A stretch of DNA of 64,000 nucleotides from Leishmania donovani (taxonomy: Eukaryota > Euglenozoa > Kinetoplastea > Trypanosomatida > Trypanosomatidae). Location of the stretch: contig NC_018255.1 in the NCBI RefSeq assembly GCF_000227135.1, positions 506,649-570,648 on the forward strand. The letters run 5' to 3'. Below are positions 32,148 through 41,881 of this stretch, in pieces (the first letter of the stretch is position 1; each line of letters begins with the position of its first letter). The position numbers and the translations under genes are program-made. The notes below the pieces were generated by a model. It saw only the letters and a program-made list of their open reading frames with translations, did not search any database and had not been told where the DNA came from.

Positions 32148-33344
32148 ATGCACCCCGCACAGAGCTCTTCGTCCCCGGCAGCGAAGGTGCCTGCCGCCCG
32201 CACAAACTCGACGCCCACGTTTTGGCCGTCGACGAACTCTACGACTGGTCCGCGTCTCTTCACGCATTCGCCGTACCTCACGACGGGTAACATTATTGTC
32301 AGCGAGGATCTCGACGCCGTAGAATTTGTAGCGTTGGGCGGTGTGGATGGACAGCGCAGCAACCAAGGGTCACCCATCACCAGCGGGCCCCACCAAGGCG
32401 GCTCGAGTTTCAATGCCAGCAGCAACAGTGCAAACCAGCTGCATAGCCCGCATGGCTACTCCAACGGCAAGAAGAACGTCTGTCGGCACTTTATAAACGG
32501 CAACTGCAATCGCGGCAGCTCTTGCCGTTTCTATCACCCGGGGCCGATTCACCGCGTCATCACGCCAACGCGCCCGCGCACCCCGACTCAGCGACCGCTG
32601 ACTCCGCTGGCGGACCTGGCTCAGCATAACAGCGCCTCTGCGGCCCAGTCCCCAGCGCACAGCCCCCACATCAGGCCGACAAGTGTGCTACTGTTCTCGT
32701 CTCCGCGGCAGTCGCTGAAGCTGAACAGCGGAGGTGGAAGTGCGCGCAGCAACCCTGAGTCCTTCGCCTCTCCGCTCAGTTCTCCCTCCACCTCTGTCTC
32801 TGCTCAGCGCAGCGCCGCATTTGCCGAGAGCCCGGCGCACGTCGTGGCGACAGCACCGGCTCTCTCTAGCCCTTCCTTTGGTCCGCAGTTTAGCCTTGGA
32901 AGCTCACTCGGTGCTCGGGCGCGCTGTTGGCCCGGTGCCAACCCGTTGCCCTCCCTGCAGCTACCGGAATACCTGCCAAACGGTATCGACGACGGCACAG
33001 CGGAAGCCTGCATCTCCGCCACTGGCGCGGACATGGGGCCACTTAGTAGGCCGCACAGTCCGTCCTCTCCAGGTCCGTACAGGCTGCCAGTGTACTGCGC
33101 AGGGGTGCAGCTGGGAGCAAGCAGCAACAGCGGCCGCGGAGAGAGAAGAGCAGCGCTTGCCAGCCCGCACCACCACAGGGTTCCCGGCAGCAGGTTTCCA
33201 GCTGCGTCAAGCAAAACAGTCACGTCCCCCAGGCGTGGTGGCGTGACGCGCAACAACCCCTACGCCTACTCGCCGACACGGGTGCGGCCGCAGCTCAGTC
33301 AACCCATGAGCCCGCTAAAGCGCACGGCGAATGAGCCAGAGTGA
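32148..33344 (+). CDS. CCCH zinc-finger protein
   Basis: Predicted 398-residue protein with a single CCCH zinc finger, C112-x7-C120-x5-C126-x3-H130 (CRHFINGNCNRGSSCRFYHP). This type normally binds single-stranded RNA, and such proteins are major post-transcriptional regulators in trypanosomatids, where genes lack individual promoters. The rest is Ser/Pro/Thr/Asn-rich and probably disordered, including many SP/TP dipeptides (for example TPTRPRTPTQ just after the finger) that could be phosphorylated. The C-terminus is Arg/Pro-rich. The frame is open upstream to 31980 but the first ATG is 32148. It follows an unusually long pyrimidine-rich leader region. Target RNAs cannot be inferred. Single-finger proteins of this size are often named ZC3H or ZFP, but I cannot assign an orthologue. 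Confidence 0.88.
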   Translation: MHPAQSSSSPAAKVPAARTNSTPTFWPSTNSTTGPRLFTHSPYLTTGNIIVSEDLDAVEFVALGGVDGQRSNQGSPITSGPHQGGSSFNASSNSANQLHSPHGYSNGKKNVCRHFINGNCNRGSSCRFYHPGPIHRVITPTRPRTPTQRPLTPLADLAQHNSASAAQSPAHSPHIRPTSVLLFSSPRQSLKLNSGGGSARSNPESFASPLSSPSTSVSAQRSAAFAESPAHVVATAPALSSPSFGPQFSLGSSLGARARCWPGANPLPSLQLPEYLPNGIDDGTAEACISATGADMGPLSRPHSPSSPGPYRLPVYCAGVQLGASSNSGRGERRAALASPHHHRVPGSRFPAASSKTVTSPRRGGVTRNNPYAYSPTRVRPQLSQPMSPLKRTANEPE

Positions 33345-34129
33345 AGGAACAGCAGCTGAACGAAAGGCCGGTGCTGTTATCGGGACGCCTTTCTCCTCTT
33401 GTTTTCGAAACCTCCCGCGATGCCTGCCTCGCTCCCTCAGCCCCCCGAAGCGGCTCTTCTGCCTGAACACTTTGCCCTGTTCTACTCTGGTTTTCACCAG
33501 CCAGCGCAGCTCACGTCCATTGTGCTCTCCTGTGAACACCTCTGCATCGGCCCTCCTCCAAGCGGCCTTCTTTTTTTTTTCGGGGGAAGGGGGTTTGCGT
33601 GTCACTGCGTGTGTGTGCGAGTTACGTACGTATTGGCCTTCTTGCTGGTTGCTCCCCCCTCTAGGGGGGTGGGGGACGGCGAAGTGGCACCTGCAGGTAT
33701 TCCTGTGTGTTTTTACGTGTATTCTTGCGCATGTGTGTGTATGTGTGTGCATTTCCTTTCTCCAGGCCCTTTTTTTTTTCATCAGCTGTACTTATGAACC
33801 GCTCAACTCTCTCCCTCTCCCTCTCCATCCGACCTTCTCCTTCTCGTTCCTCCACCTCTCTTTGCTCTCTCTCCCCCACACACACGCACACTCTCCATAT
33901 GTGTTCTCCGCATGTTTTCTCCTCTGACCCGCGACCTCCTGCTGTTTCGTATGCCTTCGTTCAGTTTCCTTGCTTCTCAGCTCCCTCTTCTCCCTCATAT
34001 GCGCCTGAGCCCCCATGCGTCTGCACGGGCTCCTTTTTCGTTCCTTGTCGCTTTTTCCTCAAATATGACGGCACGAACCTGCCGCGTGCTTTCTTTGTTT
34101 TTTTTTTAATCCCTCTTCTCCCTTGGTTA

Positions 34130-34492
34130 TGCCGGCCACCTCAGTGTGGTATCAGGGTCTAGCGCTCCCGTTGTGGAGAAGCCAAGCAGCTTGGACAGCC
34201 TGCCCTCGGGCACGGCTTCGGACTCGTGGTGTTGGAGAAGAGAGCTGTGCCGAAGAGGCTTGCGGTCACGATGACGCTTGGACCAGCTGACGGCGAATCT
34301 TGCCGACGATTCGACAGTTGCACGCATCCGCCGCCTGTTTTTATGCGTTGGGTGCGCCGCGGCGGTGATGCGGGACTCAAACCGGAACCCAGCCGGCGCT
34401 GTCTGCCGTGGAATCGCAGCGGGCCTGAACGACGCCCAACAGTCTTGGTTGGCCCCGTTCCTTGATGTAGCCGTAGCGCAGACGAGGTAGGC
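34130..34492 (+). pseudogene. Possible coding relic, family unknown
   Basis: This 360-bp island differs from its low-complexity surroundings. One frame gives VVEKPSSLDSLPSGTASDSW (about 34170-34230). After a shift, 34278-34490 gives an uninterrupted stretch with DQLTANLADDSTVARIRRLF and AGLNDAQQSWLAPFLDVAVA ending at a stop. The composition looks like decayed coding sequence. I recognise no family; it may also be a fragment of a retroposon or a small real gene. Confidence 0.35.
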
Positions 34493-35169
34493 GCATAGCC
34501 GCGGGCTTGTGCGCGTCTGTTTCTCGATTTGTTCACGGTAGAATAAGGTCATAGCAAAGAGAAACATGTTAAAGTCCTTTTTCCATTCTGCCGATTCAGT
34601 CTCTTCCCTCCCCCGTCCCCCGTCCCCTACACTCATCCTGTGAGTGGAGCACCACGCGCACACACACACAGCAGAAACAGAGACTGGTCTCTATAGGTGT
34701 GTCGCTTCGATTGTGGTGAACTCGTGAGCGAGCACCAGAGCACACCCCATCCCGCGCTGCCTCGCTCGCTCGCTCTCTCCCCTTCTGTCCGAAAACGCTG
34801 TGCTGTGCCTTCACCCCTTACCCCGGAAGCCGGCATGCTTTTTTTGTTGTTGTTGTTGTTCTCGCCGTGCCTGCTTGCCGAGGGCCATGTGGCCAGGAAG
34901 AAGACGAGACACGTCTGAACGCCCCGTCTTTCCCATTTTCCGTTTTGCGGTTGTTGTGCACTTTGCTTGATCGGCGCTTTTCGGTGGCCCCCTTACATCT
35001 TTCCGGCAGCGCCCCCTCCCCCCCCCCTCACTCCTGCCTCCCTGCCTCCCTCTCCCCCTCCCCGTACCGGTTGGTTACTTTCTGGGTTTCTTTTTCTCTG
35101 TCGTTGTTCTTCATGGAGGATGTAATGCGTCGGGTTATCCTTCTGCATGCTTTCAGGCACGCGTGCGTT

Positions 35170-35170
35170 T

Positions 35171-35201
<31 letters not shown>

Positions 35202-35366
35202 GGGGGCGCTCTTCTTTCTGTTTTGTCTTCCCCTTNNNNNNNNNNNNNNNNNNNNNNNNNNNNNNNNNNNNNNNNNNNNNNNNNNNNNNNNNNNNNNNNN
35301 NNNNNNNNNNNNNNNNNNNNNNNNNNNNNNNNNNGTCGTTGTGTGTGTGTGTGTGGGGGGGGGGGG
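35170..35366. repeat. GT/poly-G tracts flanking an assembly gap
   Basis: A GT run followed by about 20 consecutive G (about 35170-35206) lies left of an N gap (35236-35334), and a second GT run followed by about 12 G (about 35340-35366) lies right of it. The gap probably reflects a polymerase- or assembly-resistant G-rich repeat. Confidence 0.7.
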
Positions 35367-36693
35367 CAGCCGTGCTATGCTTCGCTGTCTGCCTTCCTCT
35401 TTTGTTTTCCACTGCAGCGCGTGTGTATGTGCGTGCGTATGTGTATACGCGCGTCTGGAAAGCGCGAATCGCTCGAGTTATCGGCCGTTGTGCGTGGGCT
35501 TTGGAGCCGAGGAACTCTCGCTGCCTCTCTGTATTTGTGTAGAAGAGGTTTGGTGCGAAGTGGCGGAACTCTTTTCCTGTCTTGCATTCTTTCTCCTTTC
35601 GTGTGCCGCCGGGCAGGCGCACGAGCACGCGAGCGGAGTATCGAGACGAGACGAAACGGACAACAGAGGCAGGAAAGGAATGAGAGCCGACAGAAGAAGG
35701 CGTGTCTTTTTTTTTTTGCCTTTGCCGTTCCTGTTCTACGACTCTCGCCCGCCACCCCGTCCCCTCCCGTCGTCGTCAACGGTGGTGTGTTCCCCTGACT
35801 TCCTTTGTGTGTTTTGTTGCTTGTGCGCCCCTTCGTCTATATAGCACACAGAGTCGGTTACGGGTATGCTTACTGTCTTTCTGCATTTTCCTTGTTATGT
35901 TGCTTCTAGGTGGTGATGGGCGTGGTCATGGACTCTTCTCACCGCGGTGCGCCATAGGCTGATTGCTGTTTCTCTTGTTTCTGCCTTTATGTGTGTGCGT
36001 GCGTGTGTGTGTGTGTGTGTGTGTCGTCGTCGTCGTCGTTGGTCTTTGTGCGCTTGTTTGCGCCTGGGCGTCCAAATGTGCCCGTCTTTTTTTCTTTTCT
36101 CTCCGCACGCCGCACGTGGTGATGCGTGTTCTCCCCTCTCCTCTTGCTTCTTTTTTTCGTTTCGCTCTCTATCGGAACTTCATGCGCGTCAGCGGGACGG
36201 TGCACACGCGTGAAGGCAGTGCATCGTCATCGTCCTGCGAAAGAATGGATGCTCAGAGGGGAGTGGTATATAGTTGCGCATGTGTATCTGTGTCTTTCGG
36301 ACACAGGATCACAAGCTAATCAGTCATGGAAGCAACGCACTCCCATCTCGGTCAAGAAGATTTCCTCTCGCGCAGCGTCGATGTTCTTGGAGGGCACGTG
36401 TACGATTGTGTGCGGCCCCTGACCTTGCGTCCCCATGCACACAGAGAGAGACACACACACCTCCTCTCGTTTCCTTTTTTCGAACAGCGAGACAGAGGCG
36501 GTGTTGCCCGTGCGTGTGTGGTGTGTGGCGACGTGCAACGAGATGGTGCGGGCACGGAAGAGACCGTTTTGTGTTTCCCTCTTCTTCGTACGCTTCTCCA
36601 GAGCGGGAGGGGGCGGCAAAGGGAACGGGCTCCCCGCAGCGGTGGCCAGAGTCACCCATGGATTTGGAGCGCGTGTCCACCTGGCTGCTCACA

Positions 36694-36722
36694 TCCCTCC
36701 TTCCTCTTCTCTTTCTGCTTAG
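36694..36722 (+). promoter_or_regulatory. Predicted spliced-leader acceptor of pol kappa gene 1
   Basis: TCCCTCCTTCCTC...TTTCTGCTTAG with AG at 36721-36722. It defines a leader of about 138 bases that contains two short upstream ORFs before the ATG at 36861. Confidence 0.6.
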
Positions 36723-36769
36723 AAAAAGCAACGCCGCTCTCAACCTCGTCCCCGCACTTACACGCTTGC

Positions 36770-36910
36770 ATGGTGGCATGTGTTGAGCAAGGCTGTAAAG
36801 GGCAGACACACCCAAACCTATGCAAGCATACGCGTACCAGCATCAAGGCCAGCACAACGAATGAGTGTGGAGCATGGTTCAAGTGCGCCGACACGCTCAC
36901 CCCCTTCTGA
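36770..36910 (+). other. Upstream ORF overlapping pol kappa gene 1
   Basis: ATG at 36770 opens a 46-codon frame (starts MVACVEQGCKG) that overlaps the polymerase start at 36861 in a different frame and ends at 36910. A minimal ATG-TGT-TGA uORF lies inside it at 36778. Both follow the predicted acceptor, so they would be on the mRNA and could reduce initiation at the main start. Confidence 0.4.
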
Positions 36911-39125
36911 CGTGCGGGCAGAAGATAGGCATCTCCTCTCGCTCATCCATCGCCGCGCCGCTCTCACTGCAACGGCTGTGTCGCCTGAGTCACCGCGAAC
37001 GCTGTCCCCTGTGCCGCCCGTGCCAGCGACCCCGGTAAGGACTCCCCCGACAACGCCGGTGTTGTCCACCGCGCATACCCCTGCCCGCGGTACGACGACC
37101 AGCGGCATCAATCACGAGTACTCGAGCAACAGCAGCGGTCGTGTGAAGGGCTGCGATAACAGCGCGCACAGCTCAGCGCCAGCGTCGCGCGGCAGCTCCT
37201 CGCGGGCCGCGGCCCCGCACGGGTCTTTGCACAGTTTCTTCCAACCGAATCCCGCCAGCACCAATGCCACAACGGCGCCAAAGGTTGTGTACTTCGACGA
37301 CAGAAAAGCTGGCCTTCGCTCTGCTGAAAAGGAGAAGACGGAGGCCATCATCAAGGAGCTATCCAAGAACTCGAGCTTCTATGTAAACGAAGAGCGCAAG
37401 GCACAGCAGCGGCAGCGGCAGGTTGAGAGGCTTCTGGTGAAGACGCGGCAGTACGAAGCGAGCGTGCGCAGCCACCCTGATGTGTTCCGCCAGCTACGGC
37501 GTGACGTGGCAGACCTCGAGGCCATCTTTGAGACGTATCGCAGCTTCGACTCCATATACGTCCACATGGACATGGACATGTTCTTCGCCGCTGTCGAGAT
37601 GAAAAAGAACCCGCAGTACGCAGAGGTGCCGCTCGGTATCGGTAGCATGTCGATGCTGTCCACAACAAACTACGTTGCCCGGAAATACGGCGTGCAGTCC
37701 GGGATGCCAGGCTTTATTGGCATGCGACTGTGCCCTCAGCTCGTCATTGTGCCCACCGACTTTGCCGCGTGCCGAGCCGAGTCCGCCAAGTTCAAGGCTG
37801 TGGTGCGAGAGTACGACTCCGATGCGCAACTGCTCGGCATGGACGAGGTCATGATGTGCCTCGATGACTACCTCGCGCACCATCACATGGACGTCACAAC
37901 GCACGCGGGGCGCTTTGATGTTGCAGAGAGGGTCATCGAGGAGTGCCGACGACGCATCGCCGAGGCAACCGGCCTGACCGTCAGCGCCGGGATCGCGCCG
38001 ACGCCGACGCTGGCGAAAATGGCGTCCAACTATAAAAAGCCAAACGGGCAGTTCGCCGTTCGCCTCTTCAGCCGCGAAGCCGTGATGAATTATCTTGCCA
38101 GCATCTCCGTGCGCCAGGTGCCCGGTATCGGCAAGTCGCGGGAGAGCGTCCTCGCGGGGCTCGGGATACACACACTCGGTGAGGTGTACGAGCAGCGGCA
38201 TCGACTCTTTTACATCCTGACGCGGAAGACGTACGAATTTCTTCTCGCCTCGTCTATCGGCATCGGTGGCATGTACGACTCGCTGGAGGCAGCGCCGTCT
38301 TCATCCGCCGGAACGACTAACGGCAAGACGGTCGCTGCAGTGGATGGAGGGTCGAACGAGGACGACTGGGGACGCAAATCCGTAGGTCATGAACGCACCT
38401 TCTACAAACTGACGAATCGCATGGCGCTGCAGGCGATCGCGTACAAGAACCTGCGCCGGTCGCATGAGACCCTCGCAGAGGAGGGCCTCCTCTGCTCGCA
38501 GGTGGTGCTGAAGTTGAAGCACCGCAGCTTTCACGTGAAGCAGCACAGCAAGTCTCTCAATGTATATACGGACGACCACGAAGTCCTACGGCGGGCGCTT
38601 GACGAGTTACTCATGCCAGTGGTGGACGACTTTGCTGAGTTTCGGCTACTTGGCGTGCGGCTGGAAAAGCTTAGGCGACGACCCCGAAGCGACGGCACCG
38701 GCGGCGCGACCACGCTGACGGTGAAGTCGGCTGCCGAGGCAGAGTCGAATCAGCTCACACTGAGCCACTTTTTTACTCGTCAGCTCGCAAGCACCGCACA
38801 TTCGGTGCGGCGCCGACAGCAGCAGCAGCAGCAGCAGGCGTTCGCTCAGCGAAAGCGCCCCCGTGGCATCGGCGACGGCGGTGCAGGGGATAATAGCGAT
38901 GCCTATCTCGACGACAGCGACGACGAAGACGGCGCCGTGCTCATCGTCTCCTCCGAGAGCCAGCTGACGGACGTGGAGGAGGTGAAAGGCCCCGCGATGA
39001 GCTCCACCGCGCCGTCTCCGCTCTCCGATCTTTCTACGGGCTCAGCCGCAAAGCCGCAGAAGATGCGCGACGAAGAAGTGGTCGGCGATGACAGCGCTGA
39101 CGATAACGTGTTCATCGTGGAATGA
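36861..39125 (+). CDS. Y-family DNA polymerase kappa, cluster gene 1
   Basis: Predicted 754-residue translesion DNA polymerase of the DinB/kappa branch. Residues 1-150 are Ser/Pro-rich. A kappa-type N-clasp follows (LSKNSSFYVNEERKAQQRQR). Palm motif I is HMD237MD239MFFAAVE, then STTNYVARKYGVQSGMPGF, GMD328E329VMM (motif III acid pair), SAGIAPTPTLAKMASN, and the thumb hairpin VRQVPGIGKS (from residue 417). The little-finger domain includes VGHERTFYKLTNR and ends EFRLLGVRLEKL. All three metal ligands are present, so it should be active. The tail has a canonical PCNA-interacting box Q631-LTLSHFF, followed by a poly-Gln run and an acidic end. A second box-like sequence, SLHSFFQP, sits in the N-terminal region. 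This suggests nuclear, PCNA-linked lesion bypass. Start: first in-frame ATG after the splice acceptor; the upstream open frame begins without ATG. Confidence 0.93.
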   Translation: MSVEHGSSAPTRSPPSDVRAEDRHLLSLIHRRAALTATAVSPESPRTLSPVPPVPATPVRTPPTTPVLSTAHTPARGTTTSGINHEYSSNSSGRVKGCDNSAHSSAPASRGSSSRAAAPHGSLHSFFQPNPASTNATTAPKVVYFDDRKAGLRSAEKEKTEAIIKELSKNSSFYVNEERKAQQRQRQVERLLVKTRQYEASVRSHPDVFRQLRRDVADLEAIFETYRSFDSIYVHMDMDMFFAAVEMKKNPQYAEVPLGIGSMSMLSTTNYVARKYGVQSGMPGFIGMRLCPQLVIVPTDFAACRAESAKFKAVVREYDSDAQLLGMDEVMMCLDDYLAHHHMDVTTHAGRFDVAERVIEECRRRIAEATGLTVSAGIAPTPTLAKMASNYKKPNGQFAVRLFSREAVMNYLASISVRQVPGIGKSRESVLAGLGIHTLGEVYEQRHRLFYILTRKTYEFLLASSIGIGGMYDSLEAAPSSSAGTTNGKTVAAVDGGSNEDDWGRKSVGHERTFYKLTNRMALQAIAYKNLRRSHETLAEEGLLCSQVVLKLKHRSFHVKQHSKSLNVYTDDHEVLRRALDELLMPVVDDFAEFRLLGVRLEKLRRRPRSDGTGGATTLTVKSAAEAESNQLTLSHFFTRQLASTAHSVRRRQQQQQQQAFAQRKRPRGIGDGGAGDNSDAYLDDSDDEDGAVLIVSSESQLTDVEEVKGPAMSSTAPSPLSDLSTGSAAKPQKMRDEEVVGDDSADDNVFIVE

Positions 39126-40204
39126 AGGATACCTGTGCGTGGAAATCGTTGCAGGAGAAATCGTGAAACAGCAAGCCCATCATGTCGTCCATCCTCTTCT
39201 TTTTGTTGTTGTTTTCTTGTGGCTGCACCTCTCGCCAACCTCGCATCGAGTGAGCGTGGCGAGTGCAGTTCACGCCCTCTTGTGGTGCCTCCATCACCGG
39301 CGTCGACCTAAGTCTCCTGTGAACCCTCCCTAGCTGTTTGGCGCGTGTTGCTGCTGTTTTGCATGGAGAGAATCAGGCGAGGGCACGTGGGGGATCAAGC
39401 GAAAAAAAAAACGGAAACGGTTGAGGCATCGGCGTGAACATCTCTGCTGACCATGTAAGACTCTTGTACACAGTTTTCGATGGCCGATGCATTGCCAGAC
39501 GCTGACAGCAACGAAAGAGTGGGAGAGGTTGAGGAGTAACGGCAACATCAAGGACGCTGACTGCTTGAGCGCGGGTCTCTCTTAGGTTTTTTTTTTCGGA
39601 CGCTGGTTCCCCTTCCAAATGGCATATTGGTAAGGGATATGATGGTGTGCGCGTTCTCGCGACTCTCCGCAATGCAGAGGAAGGGGAAAAGAGGCGCTCA
39701 TGCCCTCAGCACACATCCTCAGGCTCCACGAATCGATCTGTACCTGTCCCTTCATTCCTCGTTGTCCGTCTCCCTAGTTTCTAACGAGCGTTGTGTCATG
39801 CGCTTCAGCTTCTCCGTGCTTTGTGGGTAAACTGCTCTTGCCACATCGGCAGCGGCTCCCTCCTCCCCTCTAAACTAGTGGCCAAATCGCGTGCTCATAC
39901 ACAGCAAACATGTCAGCAGCCGTACCCCAAACCGTGCAGCTGGTGCTGTGGAACAAACGGAGGCAACGTCTACCAGTGTTGCCCCGCTCCAGCACAGTGG
40001 ACAGCAGGGCCATTGCGTTGCGGCGCTGAAACTGTCGTTAGCCTCCCACCTCCGCTGTCCCTGCCGCCTCCGGGCACTACCACAGTGCCTCTGCTCCTGT
40101 CCCAGTCACCTGCCGCATCACCATCGCACAGAGGCAGGGTACAGGGTCTCAGTCGGCCCTGAGCGGGAGACCGGCCAACGTCCTCCTCGGGCTCATCCGG
40201 CATG

Positions 40205-40537
40205 CGCCTCTAAGCCACCACCCCCTGTTACCCGCACGGCAGACGCCACCGCCTCCGCCCCGAAACAGGGCCCGGGGCCGCGGCCCCGCTTCGGATCAAG
40301 GCACGCAGTCCGGCCCGGTCGGTGTGGCTGCTGATCGCGCAGCACGCATGCGAGGCAGAGGGACGAGGCAAGGGCAAGAGGAGCCCGTGAGGCGCACGGC
40401 CCGGTTCGGGGGCAGGACGGCTCGTCCTAGACGACCAGGACCGAGCCGCGGTGCAACACGCGGGTAGGTGCACCGTGTCGTTGTGTGCGTGTATATATAC
40501 ACACATACATGTATATAGGTGATGACGTGTTTGTGCC
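40205..40537 (+). repeat. Family A repeat, copy 6
   Basis: Complete copy including the 5' CCACCACCCCCTGTTACCCG block, palindrome, GTCCTAGACGACC block and GT/TA tail (GTATATAGGTGATGACGTGT). Closest in tail sequence to copy 1. Confidence 0.8.
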
Positions 40538-40589
40538 ATGAGGGCGTTTCTTCTTCCTTTTCGACGCGTCCCTTCTCTGCCGCACAACA

Positions 40590-40985
40590 TGAGCTGAATG
40601 CCACTCTACACCCCAGGCCCGTCACAGGCCACCCATCACGTGGCGTGAAGCAGCGGTAGACGCGCGTTACAGCGATGCGCCGACTCGTCCATCTGAGCAC
40701 GGCTCCTGTCTCCCCACCCACCCCACCCCCGCTCCGCAGGCAGCCTCACAGCCGCTCCCGTTGCGCCGAGTGACACACGCTCGAGCCACGCTGACACTCT
40801 GCCGAGCATACCCATGGTGCAAACATCTCCACTGTTGCCGGTGGCTCTCACGCAGCGCCATCCAGGACCTGACCGCCGGCATCCGTAGCGATACATCACA
40901 CTGGCCTCCCCCGTGTCGCAGGCGCTGGACCCTGTCGGGGCCAGGCGCGGTGGCTCGGCATTGGCAGGGATAGGGGGACGGCGGC
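40590..40985 (-). repeat. SIDER2-like element, antisense (family B, copy 4)
   Basis: The reverse complement matches the 21209/25828 elements: CCCGTCACAGGCCACCCATC, GCGCCGACTC, CCCCACCCACCCCACCCC, GCAGCCTCACAGCCGCTCC, and CTCGAGCCACGCTGACACTC. More diverged than copies 2 and 3. It is the only family B copy in antisense orientation and is about 50 bp from a family A repeat. Confidence 0.65.
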
Positions 40986-41881
40986 GGCTCGGCTTCTCCA
41001 CAGAGGGCGGTTCTGGATTCCGATACCACTTTGAGGTCTTTCCCCTCATCAGGGGTATAATGACGCGTGAAAGAAGAGGTGCATAAGCGGCAGAGGCAGC
41101 AGCGGCCGTGCCACGACTGGGGTCGGTCGCACGAGTCGAGAACACCCGATCGTAGAGCGACAGGAGGGCAGCCCTCGTCCCCACGAGAAATGGGGATGCC
41201 CCAGTTGTGCTGCTGTAGTTATATATGTGTAGTTCGTGATGCATCTCTCTCTCCGTCTGTCACGCTCCGTCTCAACCTCTCTCCCTCCCCTTCTCTCTCG
41301 CCTGCTCTACTCACCACGTGTTTTTGTTTATCGGCTTGGCATATCATGCAACGCAGCCGTGACGTCCTCCTGACCATCTCAAGGGCCCTTCCTACCGTCC
41401 CAGCCCCCCTCCATCGCGCGCGTACACCTGCATTCTTCCGGCCGCTACGCCCCCGCCGTCTCCCCTTCCTCGCGTGCAGGGTGGCTCCTTCCGGTTGCGT
41501 TTGTTGTATTCTACTTCGGCTCCCCACCCCACCCTCACCCTTCCTTCATCGATAGAGACAGCAGAGGTGCTGCCTACCCGGCCCCGCCCTCCCTCGTCGC
41601 AGTCGCTTAGACGTACGTAGAGCTAAACAGCGAGTTCCTCTTCTCTCCCACTTCGTTGTGGCCGCGCCTTCTTTTGTACGGGCGCGTGTCTGTCTGTTGG
41701 TGTGTGTGTGTGTGTGTGTGTTCGCGTTGCTCTGGTGTCTTCCCTCCCTCTCCTCCTTTGTGCTGCGGGTATTTGCCTGCCCCGCGTGCGCTTGTGAAGA
41801 TCCGTTGTGGCGGCGACCGGCGAGGCACGCATCCATCTTTTCCTCCCCCTCTCTCGTGCCTTTTCCCTTCGCCGGCCCACC

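Larger units (their letters stand above)
33345..36860. other. Spacer CCCH gene - pol kappa 1
   Basis: About 3.5 kb with simple-sequence tracts, a possible coding relic at 34130-34492 (listed), a poly-G/GT pair around a gap near 35.2 kb (listed), and a GT-TCG tract at 36005-36040. The end supplies the splice acceptor of the polymerase gene. No intact gene. Confidence 0.5.
39126..41881. other. Spacer pol kappa 1 - pol kappa 2 with two repeats
   Basis: About 2.7 kb. It contains a family A repeat (40205-40537) and an antisense SIDER2-like copy (40590-40985). A C/T-rich region (41250-41560) and a GT run (41698-41720) precede the next gene. No gene recognised. Confidence 0.55.
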
